DNA from: a virus
Length of the DNA stretch: 61,495 bases
Strand: one strand, 5' to 3'
Virus record (IMG/VR): IMGVR_UViG_3300023196_001512
Coordinates: 1 to 61,495 of that record
Of this stretch, positions 21,068 through 30,933 are shown one piece after another (the first letter of the stretch is position 1; every line of letters starts with the position of its first letter). The translations under genes were made by a program, and so were the position numbers. The notes beneath the pieces are model-generated. The model saw only the letters and a program-made list of their open reading frames with translations. It did no database searches and was not told the DNA's origin.

Positions 21068-21648
21068 TGAAAGCTACGCATAGTTTTGTAATTGAGCCTT
21101 TAGGTAATAGATACAACAACGTAAAAAAAGTTGGCGATTCAGATTTAATATTAAATTCTGAAATATTTAACCATGAGTTTGTCAATAGACAAGCCGTGGT
21201 TAAAGCTACGCCTACAGCTTTTGATACAAATATAAGAGTTGGTGATACCGTCATTGTACATCATAACGTCTTTAGAAGATGGCATGATACGTATGGTAAT
21301 GAAAAAAACAGTAAAGCTTTTTTTGATGAAGACACTTATATAGTTAGTCAAGATCAAATATTTCTTTATAAGTCAAAAGACAAGTGGAAAGCTTGTAGTG
21401 GCTATTGTTTTGTTCAACCTATAAAGCAAAGAAATAATCTTGCTGAAGAACTCGAAGAGCAGTGCGTAGGTATTGTCAAGTATACTGACGGTGTAAATAA
21501 TATTGGCGAGCTAGTTGGCTTTACACCTTTTTCAACGTACGAGTTTATAATAGATAATACTAAGCTATACCGCGTTTTAAATAAATTTATTACAATTAAA
21601 TATGAGTATCAAGGAGACGAAGAAGCGTATAATCCTAGCTGGGCGTAA
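21067..21648 (+). CDS. Protein with two GroES-like halves (193 aa)
   Basis: A 193-aa protein starting with GTG that overlaps the previous stop by one base. The first half reads THSFVIEPLGNRYNNVKKVG, later VRVGDTVIVHHNVFRR-like (seen as IRVGDTVIVHHNVFRRW) and YIVSQDQIFLYK, which line up in order with the phage GroES (NHYLVIEPIKQ..., INEGDVVYYDKH, YGVIKQQDVVLI). The second half repeats the pattern with CFVQPIKQRNN, GIVKYTDG, GELVGFTPFSTYEF and LYRVLNKFITIKYEY. It is therefore likely a duplicated GroES fold without a GroEL partner domain. It stands directly before the terminase genes. It could be a second lid, a capsid-folding adaptor, or a fold reused in assembly. Confidence 0.62.
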   Translation: MKATHSFVIEPLGNRYNNVKKVGDSDLILNSEIFNHEFVNRQAVVKATPTAFDTNIRVGDTVIVHHNVFRRWHDTYGNEKNSKAFFDEDTYIVSQDQIFLYKSKDKWKACSGYCFVQPIKQRNNLAEELEEQCVGIVKYTDGVNNIGELVGFTPFSTYEFIIDNTKLYRVLNKFITIKYEYQGDEEAYNPSWA

Positions 21649-21880
21649 AGCTGTTGATGAATTAATCAAAGTAGCTCAAGAGCAGATTATCACTAATACT
21701 GAAGACGATGTTTCTTCTGATAGATTAAAAAACGCTGCAGCTACTAAAAAGCTAGCTATATTCGACGCTTTTGAGATACTTAACCGTATACAAGAAGAAG
21801 AGAATATATTGGAAGGTAAAGAGCCTGAAGATAAAAAAGAAAAAGTATTTAAAGGATTTGCTGAAGGAAGATCTAAATGA
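21602..21880 (+). CDS. Probable small terminase subunit (92 aa)
   Basis: A 92-aa protein, helical and charged (MSIKETKKRIILAGRKAVDE), overlapping the previous gene by 47 bases and the large terminase by 4. Small terminases that bind the packaging site are usually helical and placed just before the large subunit, so position and size support the call. No clear helix-turn-helix is seen and the family is not recognised from sequence. Confidence 0.55.
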   Translation: MSIKETKKRIILAGRKAVDELIKVAQEQIITNTEDDVSSDRLKNAAATKKLAIFDAFEILNRIQEEENILEGKEPEDKKEKVFKGFAEGRSK

Positions 21881-24093
21881 TAAGAGAGCAAACACTATAT
21901 AAAATTGTTGAACCTATTAAGAAGACTACTATTAGTCGGCTTAATAAATCTAAAAAGTGGGATTATGGATATAATAAAGAGCATGATATTGTCGTTATAT
22001 CAAAAACTGGAAAAATTGGACAAGTGGTGGAGATTCAAGGTTTGCGAATTGGGTTGCCGTCTGAACCGAAATCAGTGCATGTGTCAGCTAAAAGAAAATG
22101 GCAAAGATTAGAATATCCTAAAGAATTAGGTAAATTAAAAAACATATTTGATTGGAGATCGTATCCAGAAGAATCGAAAGAGCAGTGGTATGATTATATA
22201 GACGAAGAATTTAAACGTCGTGATGAAGGCTTTTGGTTTATGAATAACAATGAGCCTACATACATAACAGGTAGTCATTACATGTATCTTCAATGGAGTA
22301 AAATAGATGTTGGTGCCCCTGACTTTAGGGAAGCTAACAGGTTGTTCTTTATATTTTGGGAAGCTTGTAAAGCAGACAAACGCTGCTACGGTATGTGCTA
22401 TTTAAAAAACAGACGTAGTGGTTTTTCTTTTATGAGTTCAGCTGAAACCGTTAACTTAGCTACTATATCGAGTGACTCTAGATATGGAATACTATCTAAA
22501 AGTGGTAGTGATGCTAAAAAAATGTTTACCGATAAGGTTGTACCAATATCTGTTAACTATCCGTTTTTCTTTAAACCGATACAAGACGGTATGGACAGAC
22601 CTAAAAGTGAACTTGCTTATAGGGTTCCTGCAAGTAAGTTTACGCGTAGAAAAATTACTGCGAACGAAAAGCAGGAAGAGCTGGTTGGACTTGATACTAC
22701 TATTGACTGGAAAAACACTGGAGACAACAGTTATGATGGTGAAAAGCTTAGCTTGTTAGTACACGATGAAAGCGGTAAGTGGGAGAGACCTGATAATATT
22801 CTAAACAACTGGCGAGTAACTAAAACTTGTTTAAGGCTAGGTGCTCGTATAGTTGGTAAATGCATGATGGGATCAACGAGTAATGCTCTTGATAAAGGTG
22901 GAGATAATTTTAAAAAACTATACAATGACTCAGATGTCACTTCTAGAAACCGCAATGGACAAACAAAGTCTGGTTTATATTCTTTGTTTATCCCAATGGA
23001 GTGGAACTATGAAGGATTTATTGACGAGTACGGACAACCTGTATTTGATAACCCAGATCATGATGTATACGGACCCGACGGTGAATTAATTGACTATGGG
23101 ATAGTTGATCATTGGAATAACGAAGCTGATGGCTTAAAAGGAGACCAAGATGGTTTAAATGAATTTTACCGTCAGTTTCCAAGAACAGAAGAGCACGCTT
23201 TTAGAGATGAAGCTAAAAATAGCATATTTAATTTAGTTAAGATATACGAGCAAATAGATTACAATGAAGGTATCGGTAACGACAGCGCTGTTACAACAGG
23301 TAATTTTCAATGGTTAAACGGTGTTAAAGACAGTAGCGTTATATTTTACCCTAATCCAAAAGGTAGATTTAAAATAAGCTGGGTGCCACCAAGTCATTTG
23401 CAAAATAAAATAATAATAAAAAATGGAGTTAAACATCCTGGTAACGAACACGTTGGAGCTTTTGGTTGTGACAGTTACGACATTAGTGGTACTGTTGGTG
23501 GCAAAGGTTCTAAAGGATCACTACATGGATTAACCAAGTTTTCAATGGAAGACGCTCCGCCAAACCATATGTTTTTAGAATATATAGCTAGACCACAAAC
23601 CGCAGAGATATTTTTTGAAGACGTACTGATGTCGTTAATTTTTTACGGCATGCCAATACTAGCAGAGAACAATAAACCTAGGTTGCTATATTATTTAAAG
23701 AGAAGAGGATATAGAGGTTTTAGCATGAATAGACCTGATAAAACTTGGAACAAGCTTTCTGTTGCTGAAAAAGAAATAGGTGGCATACCAAACTCTAGTG
23801 AAGATATAAAGCAAGCACACGCTGCCGCTATTGAAATGTACATACAAGAACATGTAGGCCATAAAGGTGATGGTGTGTATGGAAACATATACTTTAATGA
23901 AACGTTAAATGACTGGTCTAGATTTGATATAAATAAAAGAACAAAGTTTGATGCAACTATAAGCTCAGGTTTAGCTATAATGGCTTGCAACAGACACCTT
24001 TACACACCAACAGCAACAAGAATAAAACCAAAGTTAAATGTAAACGTATCAACGTACGATAATAAAGGATATACATCTACAATAATAAAATAA
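21877..24093 (+). CDS. terL: Terminase large subunit
   Basis: A 738-aa packaging motor and nuclease that loads DNA into the empty head. Seen: an N-terminal 130-residue extension, GFWFMNNNEPTYITGSHYMY (118-137), a degenerate Walker A loop LKNRRSGFSF (176-185), the Walker B LSLLVHDES with Asp297 and Glu298, and a nuclease domain with FGCDSYDISGT (Asp532). The loop without the usual GKS and the length of more than 700 aa match crAss-like and related short-tailed phage terminases. It is coupled to the small-subunit candidate by a 4-base overlap and lies 3 bases before the portal gene. Confidence 0.9.
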   Translation: MIREQTLYKIVEPIKKTTISRLNKSKKWDYGYNKEHDIVVISKTGKIGQVVEIQGLRIGLPSEPKSVHVSAKRKWQRLEYPKELGKLKNIFDWRSYPEESKEQWYDYIDEEFKRRDEGFWFMNNNEPTYITGSHYMYLQWSKIDVGAPDFREANRLFFIFWEACKADKRCYGMCYLKNRRSGFSFMSSAETVNLATISSDSRYGILSKSGSDAKKMFTDKVVPISVNYPFFFKPIQDGMDRPKSELAYRVPASKFTRRKITANEKQEELVGLDTTIDWKNTGDNSYDGEKLSLLVHDESGKWERPDNILNNWRVTKTCLRLGARIVGKCMMGSTSNALDKGGDNFKKLYNDSDVTSRNRNGQTKSGLYSLFIPMEWNYEGFIDEYGQPVFDNPDHDVYGPDGELIDYGIVDHWNNEADGLKGDQDGLNEFYRQFPRTEEHAFRDEAKNSIFNLVKIYEQIDYNEGIGNDSAVTTGNFQWLNGVKDSSVIFYPNPKGRFKISWVPPSHLQNKIIIKNGVKHPGNEHVGAFGCDSYDISGTVGGKGSKGSLHGLTKFSMEDAPPNHMFLEYIARPQTAEIFFEDVLMSLIFYGMPILAENNKPRLLYYLKRRGYRGFSMNRPDKTWNKLSVAEKEIGGIPNSSEDIKQAHAAAIEMYIQEHVGHKGDGVYGNIYFNETLNDWSRFDINKRTKFDATISSGLAIMACNRHLYTPTATRIKPKLNVNVSTYDNKGYTSTIIK

Positions 24094-24096
24094 AAT

Positions 24097-26520
24097 ATGG
24101 CAGAGTCTGTTATAAAAAGTTATTTTCCAAGTCAAGTAGTTAGTGATGCTGAGAAGCTAAGTTACGACTACGGATTAAAAGTTGCTAAAGCAATAGAAAC
24201 AGAGTGGTTTCATAACGATAGAAGTCACACTAGATATGACGCAAACTTTAATAATTTTCATAATTTAAGGTTGTACGCTAGAGGCGAGCAGTCTATACAA
24301 AAATATAAAGATGAGTTATCTATAAACGGTGACTTAAGCTACTTAAACTTAGACTGGAGCCCTGTTCCAATAATACCTAAGTTTGTAGACATAGTTGTTA
24401 ACGGTATTGCAGACAGAGCTTTTGATATAAAAGCATACTCACAAGATCCTTACGGCGTAGCAAAAAGAACTGAGTACATGGAAAGTGTACTTGGAGATAT
24501 GGCTACTAAAGAAATGAATGATTTTGCTGCTCAAGAGTTTGGTATAAATCTATATCAAAACGATCCTGATAAACTTCCTGAAACGCAAGAAGAGCTAGAG
24601 TTGCACATGCAACTAACTTACAAGCAAGCAGTAGAAATAGCAGAAGAGCAAGCTATCAATGTTTTACTAGATGGTAACAACTACGAGTTAATAAAAAGAC
24701 AATTATACTACGATCTAACAGTTTTAGGTATAGCTGCTGTTAAAAGTAATTTTACAACATCAGAAGGTGTTACTGTAGATTATGTTGATCCAGCAGACTT
24801 AGTTTATTCTTATACTGAGTCTCCATATTTTGATGACATATACTATGTTGGTGAGGTTAAAACTATACCTATTAATGAGCTTGTAAAGCAGTTTCCTCAC
24901 TTATCGCAAGAAGATTTAGAAGAAATACAACAATCAGGTTATCCACAAAGATCTAATTCTTATAATTCAGGACCAAGATATGAAGACATAGATCTTAACA
25001 AAGTTCAAGTTTTATATTTTAATTATAAGACGTACATGAACGAAGTGTACAAAGTAAAAGAAACAGGTAGCGGCGCAGACAAGCTTATAGAAAAAGATGA
25101 CAGCTTTAATCCACCTGAAGGTGTTGAAGGTAATTTCTCAAAATTAGAAAGAGCTATTGAAACATTGTATGAAGGTGCTTTAATCTTAGGCACAAACAAG
25201 CTACTTAAATGGGAGATGTCTGAAAACATGATGCGTCCTAAAAGCAACTTTACTAAAGTTAAAATGAACTATAGTATTGTAGCTCCAAGAATGTATAAAG
25301 GTAAAATTGAATCATTAGTAAAGCGTATTACAGGTTTTGCTGATATGATACAGCTAACGCACTTGAAGTTACAGCAAGTAATGTCACGCATGGTGCCTGA
25401 TGGTGTTTACTTAGATGCTGATGGCTTAGCTGAAGTAGATTTAGGTAATGGCACGAACTACAATCCGCAAGAAGCTTTAAACATGTTCTTCCAAACAGGT
25501 TCTGTTATCGGTAGATCTTTTACTTCAGAAGGTGATATGAACCCTGGTAAAGTACCTATTCAAGAAATAACATCCGGGTCTGGCGGCAATAAAATACAAG
25601 CGCTTATAGGTAATTATAACTACTATTTGCAAATGATACGTGACGTAACTGGGCTGAACGAAGCTCGTGACGGTAGTATGCCTGACGAAAGAGCTTTAGT
25701 AGGCGTTCAAAAATTAGCCGCAGCTAATAGTAATACCGCTACAAGACATATATTAAACTCTGGTTTATTTCTAACAGCAGAAGTATGTGAGTGCTTATCA
25801 TTAAGAATATCAGATATAATAGAATATTCACCTACTAAAGAAGCATTCATACAGAGTATAGGTGTGCACAATGTTGCTACACTACAAGAAATGTCAGAGC
25901 TACACTTGTATGACTTTGGAATATTCTTAGAGCTAGCACCGGATGACGAGCAAAAAGCAATACTTGAAAATAACATACAGCAAGCATTAGCACAGAAGAT
26001 AATAGATCTTGAAGATGCTATAGATCTTAGAGATATTAAGAATATTAAGTTAGCTAATCAATTGCTTAAAATACGTAGAGGTAAAAAGCTTAAGCGAGAT
26101 CAAATGATGCAGCAGCAAAATATACAAGCACAAGCTCAAGCTAATACACAAGCTCAAGAAGCACAAGCTCAACTTGAGATACAAAAGCAGCAAGCATTAA
26201 AACAGGCGGAAGCTCAGCTAGCTCAAATGCAAGCCCAGCTTGATGCTCAAAAGATGCAGGCTGATGCTGCGTTAAAAGCACAGTTAATGGAGCAAGAGTT
26301 CCAATATAATATGCAGCTAAGATCTATAGACTCTTCTAACTTAAAAGCTAGAGAAGACGCTAAAGAAAATAGAAAAGATGAGAGAACTAAAATACAAGCT
26401 TCACAACAAAGCGAGTTAATAGATCAACGTCAATCAGGCAAACCACCTAAAAACTTTGAATCTTCAGGTAATGATATACTTGGAGGTGGATTTGATTTAG
26501 GTGCTTTTGAACCTAAATAA
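24097..26520 (+). CDS. Portal protein
   Basis: An 807-aa protein directly behind the large terminase, at the expected place and size for portals of large podoviruses. The body holds LPRD-like helical parts and SMPDERALVGVQKLAAANS-type turns; DVTGLNEARDGSMPDE is a typical portal stretch. The last 150 residues are a Gln/Ala-rich coiled coil (QAQAQANTQAQEAQAQLEIQ). Twelve copies would form the ring through which DNA enters and leaves. The coiled-coil tail may form a barrel inside the head. Confidence 0.88.
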   Translation: MAESVIKSYFPSQVVSDAEKLSYDYGLKVAKAIETEWFHNDRSHTRYDANFNNFHNLRLYARGEQSIQKYKDELSINGDLSYLNLDWSPVPIIPKFVDIVVNGIADRAFDIKAYSQDPYGVAKRTEYMESVLGDMATKEMNDFAAQEFGINLYQNDPDKLPETQEELELHMQLTYKQAVEIAEEQAINVLLDGNNYELIKRQLYYDLTVLGIAAVKSNFTTSEGVTVDYVDPADLVYSYTESPYFDDIYYVGEVKTIPINELVKQFPHLSQEDLEEIQQSGYPQRSNSYNSGPRYEDIDLNKVQVLYFNYKTYMNEVYKVKETGSGADKLIEKDDSFNPPEGVEGNFSKLERAIETLYEGALILGTNKLLKWEMSENMMRPKSNFTKVKMNYSIVAPRMYKGKIESLVKRITGFADMIQLTHLKLQQVMSRMVPDGVYLDADGLAEVDLGNGTNYNPQEALNMFFQTGSVIGRSFTSEGDMNPGKVPIQEITSGSGGNKIQALIGNYNYYLQMIRDVTGLNEARDGSMPDERALVGVQKLAAANSNTATRHILNSGLFLTAEVCECLSLRISDIIEYSPTKEAFIQSIGVHNVATLQEMSELHLYDFGIFLELAPDDEQKAILENNIQQALAQKIIDLEDAIDLRDIKNIKLANQLLKIRRGKKLKRDQMMQQQNIQAQAQANTQAQEAQAQLEIQKQQALKQAEAQLAQMQAQLDAQKMQADAALKAQLMEQEFQYNMQLRSIDSSNLKAREDAKENRKDERTKIQASQQSELIDQRQSGKPPKNFESSGNDILGGGFDLGAFEPK

Positions 26521-26541
26521 TTAATTATATAATATTTTATT

Positions 26542-27735
26542 ATGGAAGAAAATGAAAACGTAGTTGATGAAACTACACAAGAACAAACTGTAGAAACAGT
26601 TGATGAAACTAAATTTGAAAGCGCTGGCGATGACAGTGTAATCAAAGTGGATTTAAGTAAAAGTATAGAAGAAGATGCCACTAGAGAGCAAAGCACAGAT
26701 GAGGTACCTGTTCGCGACGAATCCGAAACTAGCGAAGAAGTACTTGAAGAAAACGTCGAAGAGCAAGTTGAAGAACCTGCCAGAAAAGAAGAGCAAGCCG
26801 TTCAAGATGATGAACCCACTGTTCAAGAAATAACAGACGAAGAAGTTGAGCAAGTTGCTGAAGAAGTAGAAGAGGCAATAGCTGAAGCTCAAGAGACTGG
26901 CAAACCATTACCAGAGAATATCCAAAAGTTAGTAGACTTTATGGAAGATACTGGAGGAGACATACAAGACTACGTTAGATTAAATCAAGATTACTCTGAC
27001 TTTGACAGTTTGTCTTTACTAAGAGAATACTATAAGCAAACTAAACCTCATCTAAACTTAGAAGAAATAGACTTCATGATGGAAGATCAATTTTCTTTTG
27101 ACGAAGAAATAGATGAGGATAGAGACATAAGAAGAAAAAAATTAGCTTTGAAAGAGCAAGTTGCTCAAGCAAAGAACCACTTGGAAAGTGTAAAATCCAA
27201 ATACTATGAAGATATCAAAGCTGGAAGCAAGCTCACAGTTGAGCAGCAGAAAGCAGTTGATTTCTTTAATAGATATAACAAAGAGTCGGAAGACAATAAT
27301 AAAGTAGCTGAAAAACAGCACAAAACGTTTTTAAATAAAACTAATCAATTATTCAACAAAGACTTCAAAGGTTTTGAATACAATGTTGGAGATAAAAGGT
27401 TTAGGTACAATGTTAAAAACTCTGAGTCTGTTAAAGATACCCAAAGCGACATTAACAACTTTGTCAAAAAGTTTTTGAACGAAGATAATACAATGTCAGA
27501 TGCTAAAGGTTATCATAAAAGTTTATTTACAGCTATGAATGCTGACGCTATAGCGCAACATTTCTACGAGCAAGGTAAAGCTGACGCACTCAAGGAGAGC
27601 GTTGCTAAATCTAAAAATGTTAACATGGACCCAAGACAACAGTTTGCAGGACCAATTAACACTGGTGGAGTGAAAGTTAAAGTATTAGGCGACAACTCTT
27701 CTGATTTTAAGTTTAAAATTAAAAATAGAAAATAA
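26542..27735 (+). CDS. Scaffold-like acidic protein (397 aa)
   Basis: A 397-aa, very acidic protein. Residues 1-130 are rich in Glu, Asp, Val and Thr (EEVEQVAEEVEEAIAEAQET), the middle has helices with ALKEQVAQAKNHLESVKSKY, and the C-terminus is basic and ends KFKIKNRK. Acidic, helical protein with a basic C-terminus, placed between portal and capsid genes, is the classic layout of a capsid-assembly scaffold. It has no protease domain. The function is inference from position and composition. Confidence 0.72.
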   Translation: MEENENVVDETTQEQTVETVDETKFESAGDDSVIKVDLSKSIEEDATREQSTDEVPVRDESETSEEVLEENVEEQVEEPARKEEQAVQDDEPTVQEITDEEVEQVAEEVEEAIAEAQETGKPLPENIQKLVDFMEDTGGDIQDYVRLNQDYSDFDSLSLLREYYKQTKPHLNLEEIDFMMEDQFSFDEEIDEDRDIRRKKLALKEQVAQAKNHLESVKSKYYEDIKAGSKLTVEQQKAVDFFNRYNKESEDNNKVAEKQHKTFLNKTNQLFNKDFKGFEYNVGDKRFRYNVKNSESVKDTQSDINNFVKKFLNEDNTMSDAKGYHKSLFTAMNADAIAQHFYEQGKADALKESVAKSKNVNMDPRQQFAGPINTGGVKVKVLGDNSSDFKFKIKNRK

Positions 27736-27762
27736 ATTATTTAACGCTTAAAATTTTAAATT

Positions 27763-29247
27763 ATGGCAATTTCAAATCCCGGTGGTTTGTTGAACAGCAC
27801 GCCTTCTGTAATACAGCAGACGTTAGCAACAAACTATCTAGATCTTGCGGCAACCGCGAATGAAGGTTGGGCGCAACAATATTTACCAGACCTAATGGAG
27901 AAAGAAGCTGAAGTATTTGGTCCTCGTACCATTTCAGGTTTTCTTTCACAAGTAGGTGCTGAAGAGGCAATGACAGCTGATCAAGTTGTTTGGTCTGAGC
28001 AAGGTCGCTTGCATTTATCTTACACAGCTACGATGACTAACAACAATGGTGGTACATCTACAGCTGGTCAGATTACTATTAATGATCACATTGATACTGG
28101 TGCAACTTATACTGCATCTAGTCATGGTATTAGAGTTAATGACACTGTTATTATTTCTAACCCAGAAGCAGTTATTAAAGCTTTAGTTATTAAAGTTGCT
28201 GCTGACGTTATAGACGTTGCACCTTATGGTGTAGCAACATGTGCTGCAATTACTGACGCAAAAACTGACTTAGTAGTATTAGTTTACGGTTCTGAGTACG
28301 CTAAAGGTAAAAAATACCTTTCTCCACTTGCAGCTGAAGCTGACACAAGAGGAGCTAACGAGCCTTCTTTCAAGTCTTTTAGCAACAAGCCAATTATCAT
28401 GAAAGATTACTACGAAGTATCTGGATCAGATGCATCTCGTATTGGTTGGGTAGAGGTTTCTACTGAAGCTGGACAAGGTGGTTACTTATGGTATTTAAAA
28501 GCTGAAGCTGACACAAGAGCAAGATTTACTGATTACATTGAAATGGCAATGTTAGAAGGTGAGCTTGGTGTTAGTGGTACTGATGAAGTAGAAAACTTCT
28601 TAGGAACAGCTGGTGATTCAGTTGGTACTCAAGGTTTATTCGCTGCTATTGAATCAAGAGGTAATGTTACTACTGGTGTTACTGGTGTTAACGCTGCAAC
28701 TGACTTAGCTGAATTCGATGCTATCTTAGCTGAATTTGACAAGCAAGGTGCTATTGAAGAAAATATGTTGTTTGTAAATAGAGCTACGTCTCTAGCTATG
28801 GATGATATGTTAGCTTCTATGAACTCTTACGGTGCTGGTGGTACATCTTACGGTGTATTCAACAACTCTGAAGATATGGCATTAAACTTAGGCTTTTCTG
28901 GTTTCCGTAGAGGATCTTACGACTTTTACAAGTCTGACTTCCGTTACTTAAACGACAAAGCTACTCGTGGTGGTATCAACGATGCTGCTGGTGCTAACGC
29001 AATCAGAGGGGTTGTAATTCCTGCTGGTTCTTCATCTGTTTATGATCAAACTGTTGGAGCTTCTATTAAGCGTCCGTTCTTACACGTACGTTACAGAGCT
29101 TCACAAACTGATGATCGTAGAATGAAGTCTTGGGTTACAGGATCTGTAGGAGCTGCTACATCTGCTTTAGATGCAATGCAACTACACTTCTTAACTGAGA
29201 GATGTTTAATTACACAAGGTGCTAACAACTTCATGTTAATGAAGTAA
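27763..29247 (+). CDS. Major capsid protein
   Basis: A 494-aa protein at the usual place after portal and scaffold. Composition is that of a highly expressed shell protein: rich in Gly, Ala and Thr and using preferred codons. Segments such as GFRRGSYDFYKSDFRYLNDK and RASQTDDRRMKSWVTGSVG are typical of HK97-fold shells of marine and crAss-like phages. A strong terminator follows 14 bases after the stop, which would set its transcript apart from the downstream genes. Confidence 0.88.
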   Translation: MAISNPGGLLNSTPSVIQQTLATNYLDLAATANEGWAQQYLPDLMEKEAEVFGPRTISGFLSQVGAEEAMTADQVVWSEQGRLHLSYTATMTNNNGGTSTAGQITINDHIDTGATYTASSHGIRVNDTVIISNPEAVIKALVIKVAADVIDVAPYGVATCAAITDAKTDLVVLVYGSEYAKGKKYLSPLAAEADTRGANEPSFKSFSNKPIIMKDYYEVSGSDASRIGWVEVSTEAGQGGYLWYLKAEADTRARFTDYIEMAMLEGELGVSGTDEVENFLGTAGDSVGTQGLFAAIESRGNVTTGVTGVNAATDLAEFDAILAEFDKQGAIEENMLFVNRATSLAMDDMLASMNSYGAGGTSYGVFNNSEDMALNLGFSGFRRGSYDFYKSDFRYLNDKATRGGINDAAGANAIRGVVIPAGSSSVYDQTVGASIKRPFLHVRYRASQTDDRRMKSWVTGSVGAATSALDAMQLHFLTERCLITQGANNFMLMK

Positions 29248-29260
29248 GCATATTATTAAG

Positions 29261-29292
29261 GTCGAGGGCTTCGGTCCTCGATCTTTTTTTTT
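29261..29292 (+). terminator. Intrinsic terminator after the capsid gene
   Basis: An eight-base stem, TCGAGGGC with GTCCTCGA (one G-U pair), closed by a UUCG tetraloop and followed by TCTTTTTTTT. A textbook terminator, 14 bases after the capsid stop. Confidence 0.95.
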
Positions 29293-29312
29293 AATTTTTA
29301 TTATATTATATC

Positions 29313-30134
29313 ATGGCAAAAAAACAAACAAAGAAGGTTGATGCAGCACCTGAAGTAAAAGCTGCAAACGAAATGGTTGAGGTTAAAATTAATCCTGAAC
29401 CTAAAAAACCAAGTTGGGAGATAAAAGATAGAGTTTATTATTTAAAAGGAAATAAAAAACCACTTTCTTATATGTTGAAGACAAATGGGATTTATTATTT
29501 TGACGAAGAAAAAGGTTACGAAAGAGAATTAAAATATTGTGAAAATCAAAGAACACCATTTGTCGATGAAATGGCAGGTGATCAAAGACTATCGCATGTA
29601 ATTTTTAGAAACGGTGCCTTGTTTGTAGAGAGACAGAAAACAGTTTTACAAAAACTTTTAACTTTACATCATCCTCACAATGGTAGTATTTTCTACGAGC
29701 ATAAACCTGAAACTGTTGCTGCAGATGAAATAGAAGTGCTAGAGATGGAAGCTGATGCAATATTAATGGCTAGACAAATAGACATTGACATGGCTGAAGC
29801 TATAATGCGAGTAGAGAAAGGATCTGGAGTGTCTAAGATGAGCTCTAAAGAGCTTAAAAGAGATTTACTACTATTTGCTCGAAACAATCCTGCTTTATTC
29901 TTAGAGTTGGCGGCTGATGATAATGTTCAGCTTAGAAACTTTGGTATTAAAGCTGTAGAAGAAGGTGTTATTAAATTATCTAGTGATCAACGTAATTTCT
30001 TATGGGGATCAACTGATAGAAAAATAATGACTGTACCGTTTGATGAGCATCCATATACTGCTTTAGCGCATTGGTTCAAAACTGATGAAGGTATGGAGAT
30101 TTATGCAAACATAGAAAAGCGATTAAACGCGTAA
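29313..30134 (+). CDS. Unknown virion-module protein (273 aa)
   Basis: A 273-aa protein with a Lys-rich start (MAKKQTKKVDAAPEVKAANE) and a compact body with VYYLKGNKKPLSYMLKTNG and GDQRLSHVIFRNGALFVERQ. Later helices (MEADAILMARQIDIDMAEAI) are acidic. I recall similar proteins behind capsid genes of marine phages. It could be a head decoration or a head-closure protein, but nothing decides this. It is separated from the capsid gene by the terminator. Confidence 0.72.
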   Translation: MAKKQTKKVDAAPEVKAANEMVEVKINPEPKKPSWEIKDRVYYLKGNKKPLSYMLKTNGIYYFDEEKGYERELKYCENQRTPFVDEMAGDQRLSHVIFRNGALFVERQKTVLQKLLTLHHPHNGSIFYEHKPETVAADEIEVLEMEADAILMARQIDIDMAEAIMRVEKGSGVSKMSSKELKRDLLLFARNNPALFLELAADDNVQLRNFGIKAVEEGVIKLSSDQRNFLWGSTDRKIMTVPFDEHPYTALAHWFKTDEGMEIYANIEKRLNA

Positions 30135-30140
30135 TCACTA

Positions 30141-30182
30141 TATAGTAGAGCAGCCACTCTACGGGGTGGTTGCTTAACTATA
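30141..30182. promoter_or_regulatory. Extended RNA hairpin before the first neck gene
   Basis: Inner stem AGCAGCCAC with GTGGTTGCT (9 pairs, one G-U), outer stem TATAGT with ACTATA, 8-base loop, no T tract behind it. It lies 12 bases before the GTG of the neck gene and may be a transcript-processing or translation-control site. Confidence 0.6.
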
Positions 30183-30194
30183 AATAATGATAAC

Positions 30195-30929
30195 GTGGTA
30201 AAAATAGATACAGTATATCAAACAGTATTAGCGCTAGCTAACAAAGAGCAAAGAGGTTATATAACTCCACAAGAATTTAACTTGTTTGCAGATCATGCTC
30301 AAATGGAAATATTTGAACAGTATTTTTTTGATCTATATCAATTCAAAAGAATTCCACAAAATCACAACTCATCAACAAATCCTGTTGATTTTATAAACGA
30401 AAAGTTAGACTTATTTAGGGTTAGAGCTGTTTTAGCTGGAGATGCTGGCCTTGATACGGGAGATGATAATGATAGCACTTTTGAGCTACCTAATAATCAT
30501 TATAGAACTATATCTGTAAACAGAAGAAATAACTCAGGAAGTGGTGCTACTATTTGCCAAAGAGTTGAGTGGAACATTTACCATGAGATGACAGGATCTC
30601 CTTTGTTAACACCTCACGACAGTAGACCTGTATATGTAGTATATCAAGACGGTGGAAATAGAATAATCACAAATCCTTTTTCACCAAACGGTGTTGAAGT
30701 ATTCTATATTAGAAAGCCTAATAAACCTGAGTGGACTTATGTTGTTCTTAACGATAAGGCTTTATACAATCCAAGTGGAAATGCTGTAGACTTTGAGCTA
30801 CATCCGTCAGAGCAAAAAAACCTAGTTAATAAAATATTAAAATTAGCTGGCATATCTATTGAAGACGCTGGGCTAGTTCAAGTAGCTACTCAAGAAGAAA
30901 TTAAAAACGTAAGACAAGAAAAAGCATAA
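30195..30929 (+). CDS. Neck (ring) protein 1, head-tail connector
   Basis: A 244-aa protein starting with GTG, with KEQRGYITPQEFNLFADHAQ near the N-terminus, followed by FEQYFFDLYQFKRIP. I recognise this GYITPxEFN block from structural proteins of crAss-like phages (ring proteins under the portal). The length and place after the capsid cluster agree. It would be added as a ring below the portal to close the head. The GTG start is forced, because the ATG just upstream meets a stop after three sense codons. Confidence 0.72.
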   Translation: MVKIDTVYQTVLALANKEQRGYITPQEFNLFADHAQMEIFEQYFFDLYQFKRIPQNHNSSTNPVDFINEKLDLFRVRAVLAGDAGLDTGDDNDSTFELPNNHYRTISVNRRNNSGSGATICQRVEWNIYHEMTGSPLLTPHDSRPVYVVYQDGGNRIITNPFSPNGVEVFYIRKPNKPEWTYVVLNDKALYNPSGNAVDFELHPSEQKNLVNKILKLAGISIEDAGLVQVATQEEIKNVRQEKA

Positions 30930-30933
30930 TTAG

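Noticed and set aside
26100-26360. CAAGCTCAA-type short repeats that look like a tandem DNA repeat
   Set aside because: They are explained by the Gln/Ala-rich coiled coil at the end of the portal protein.
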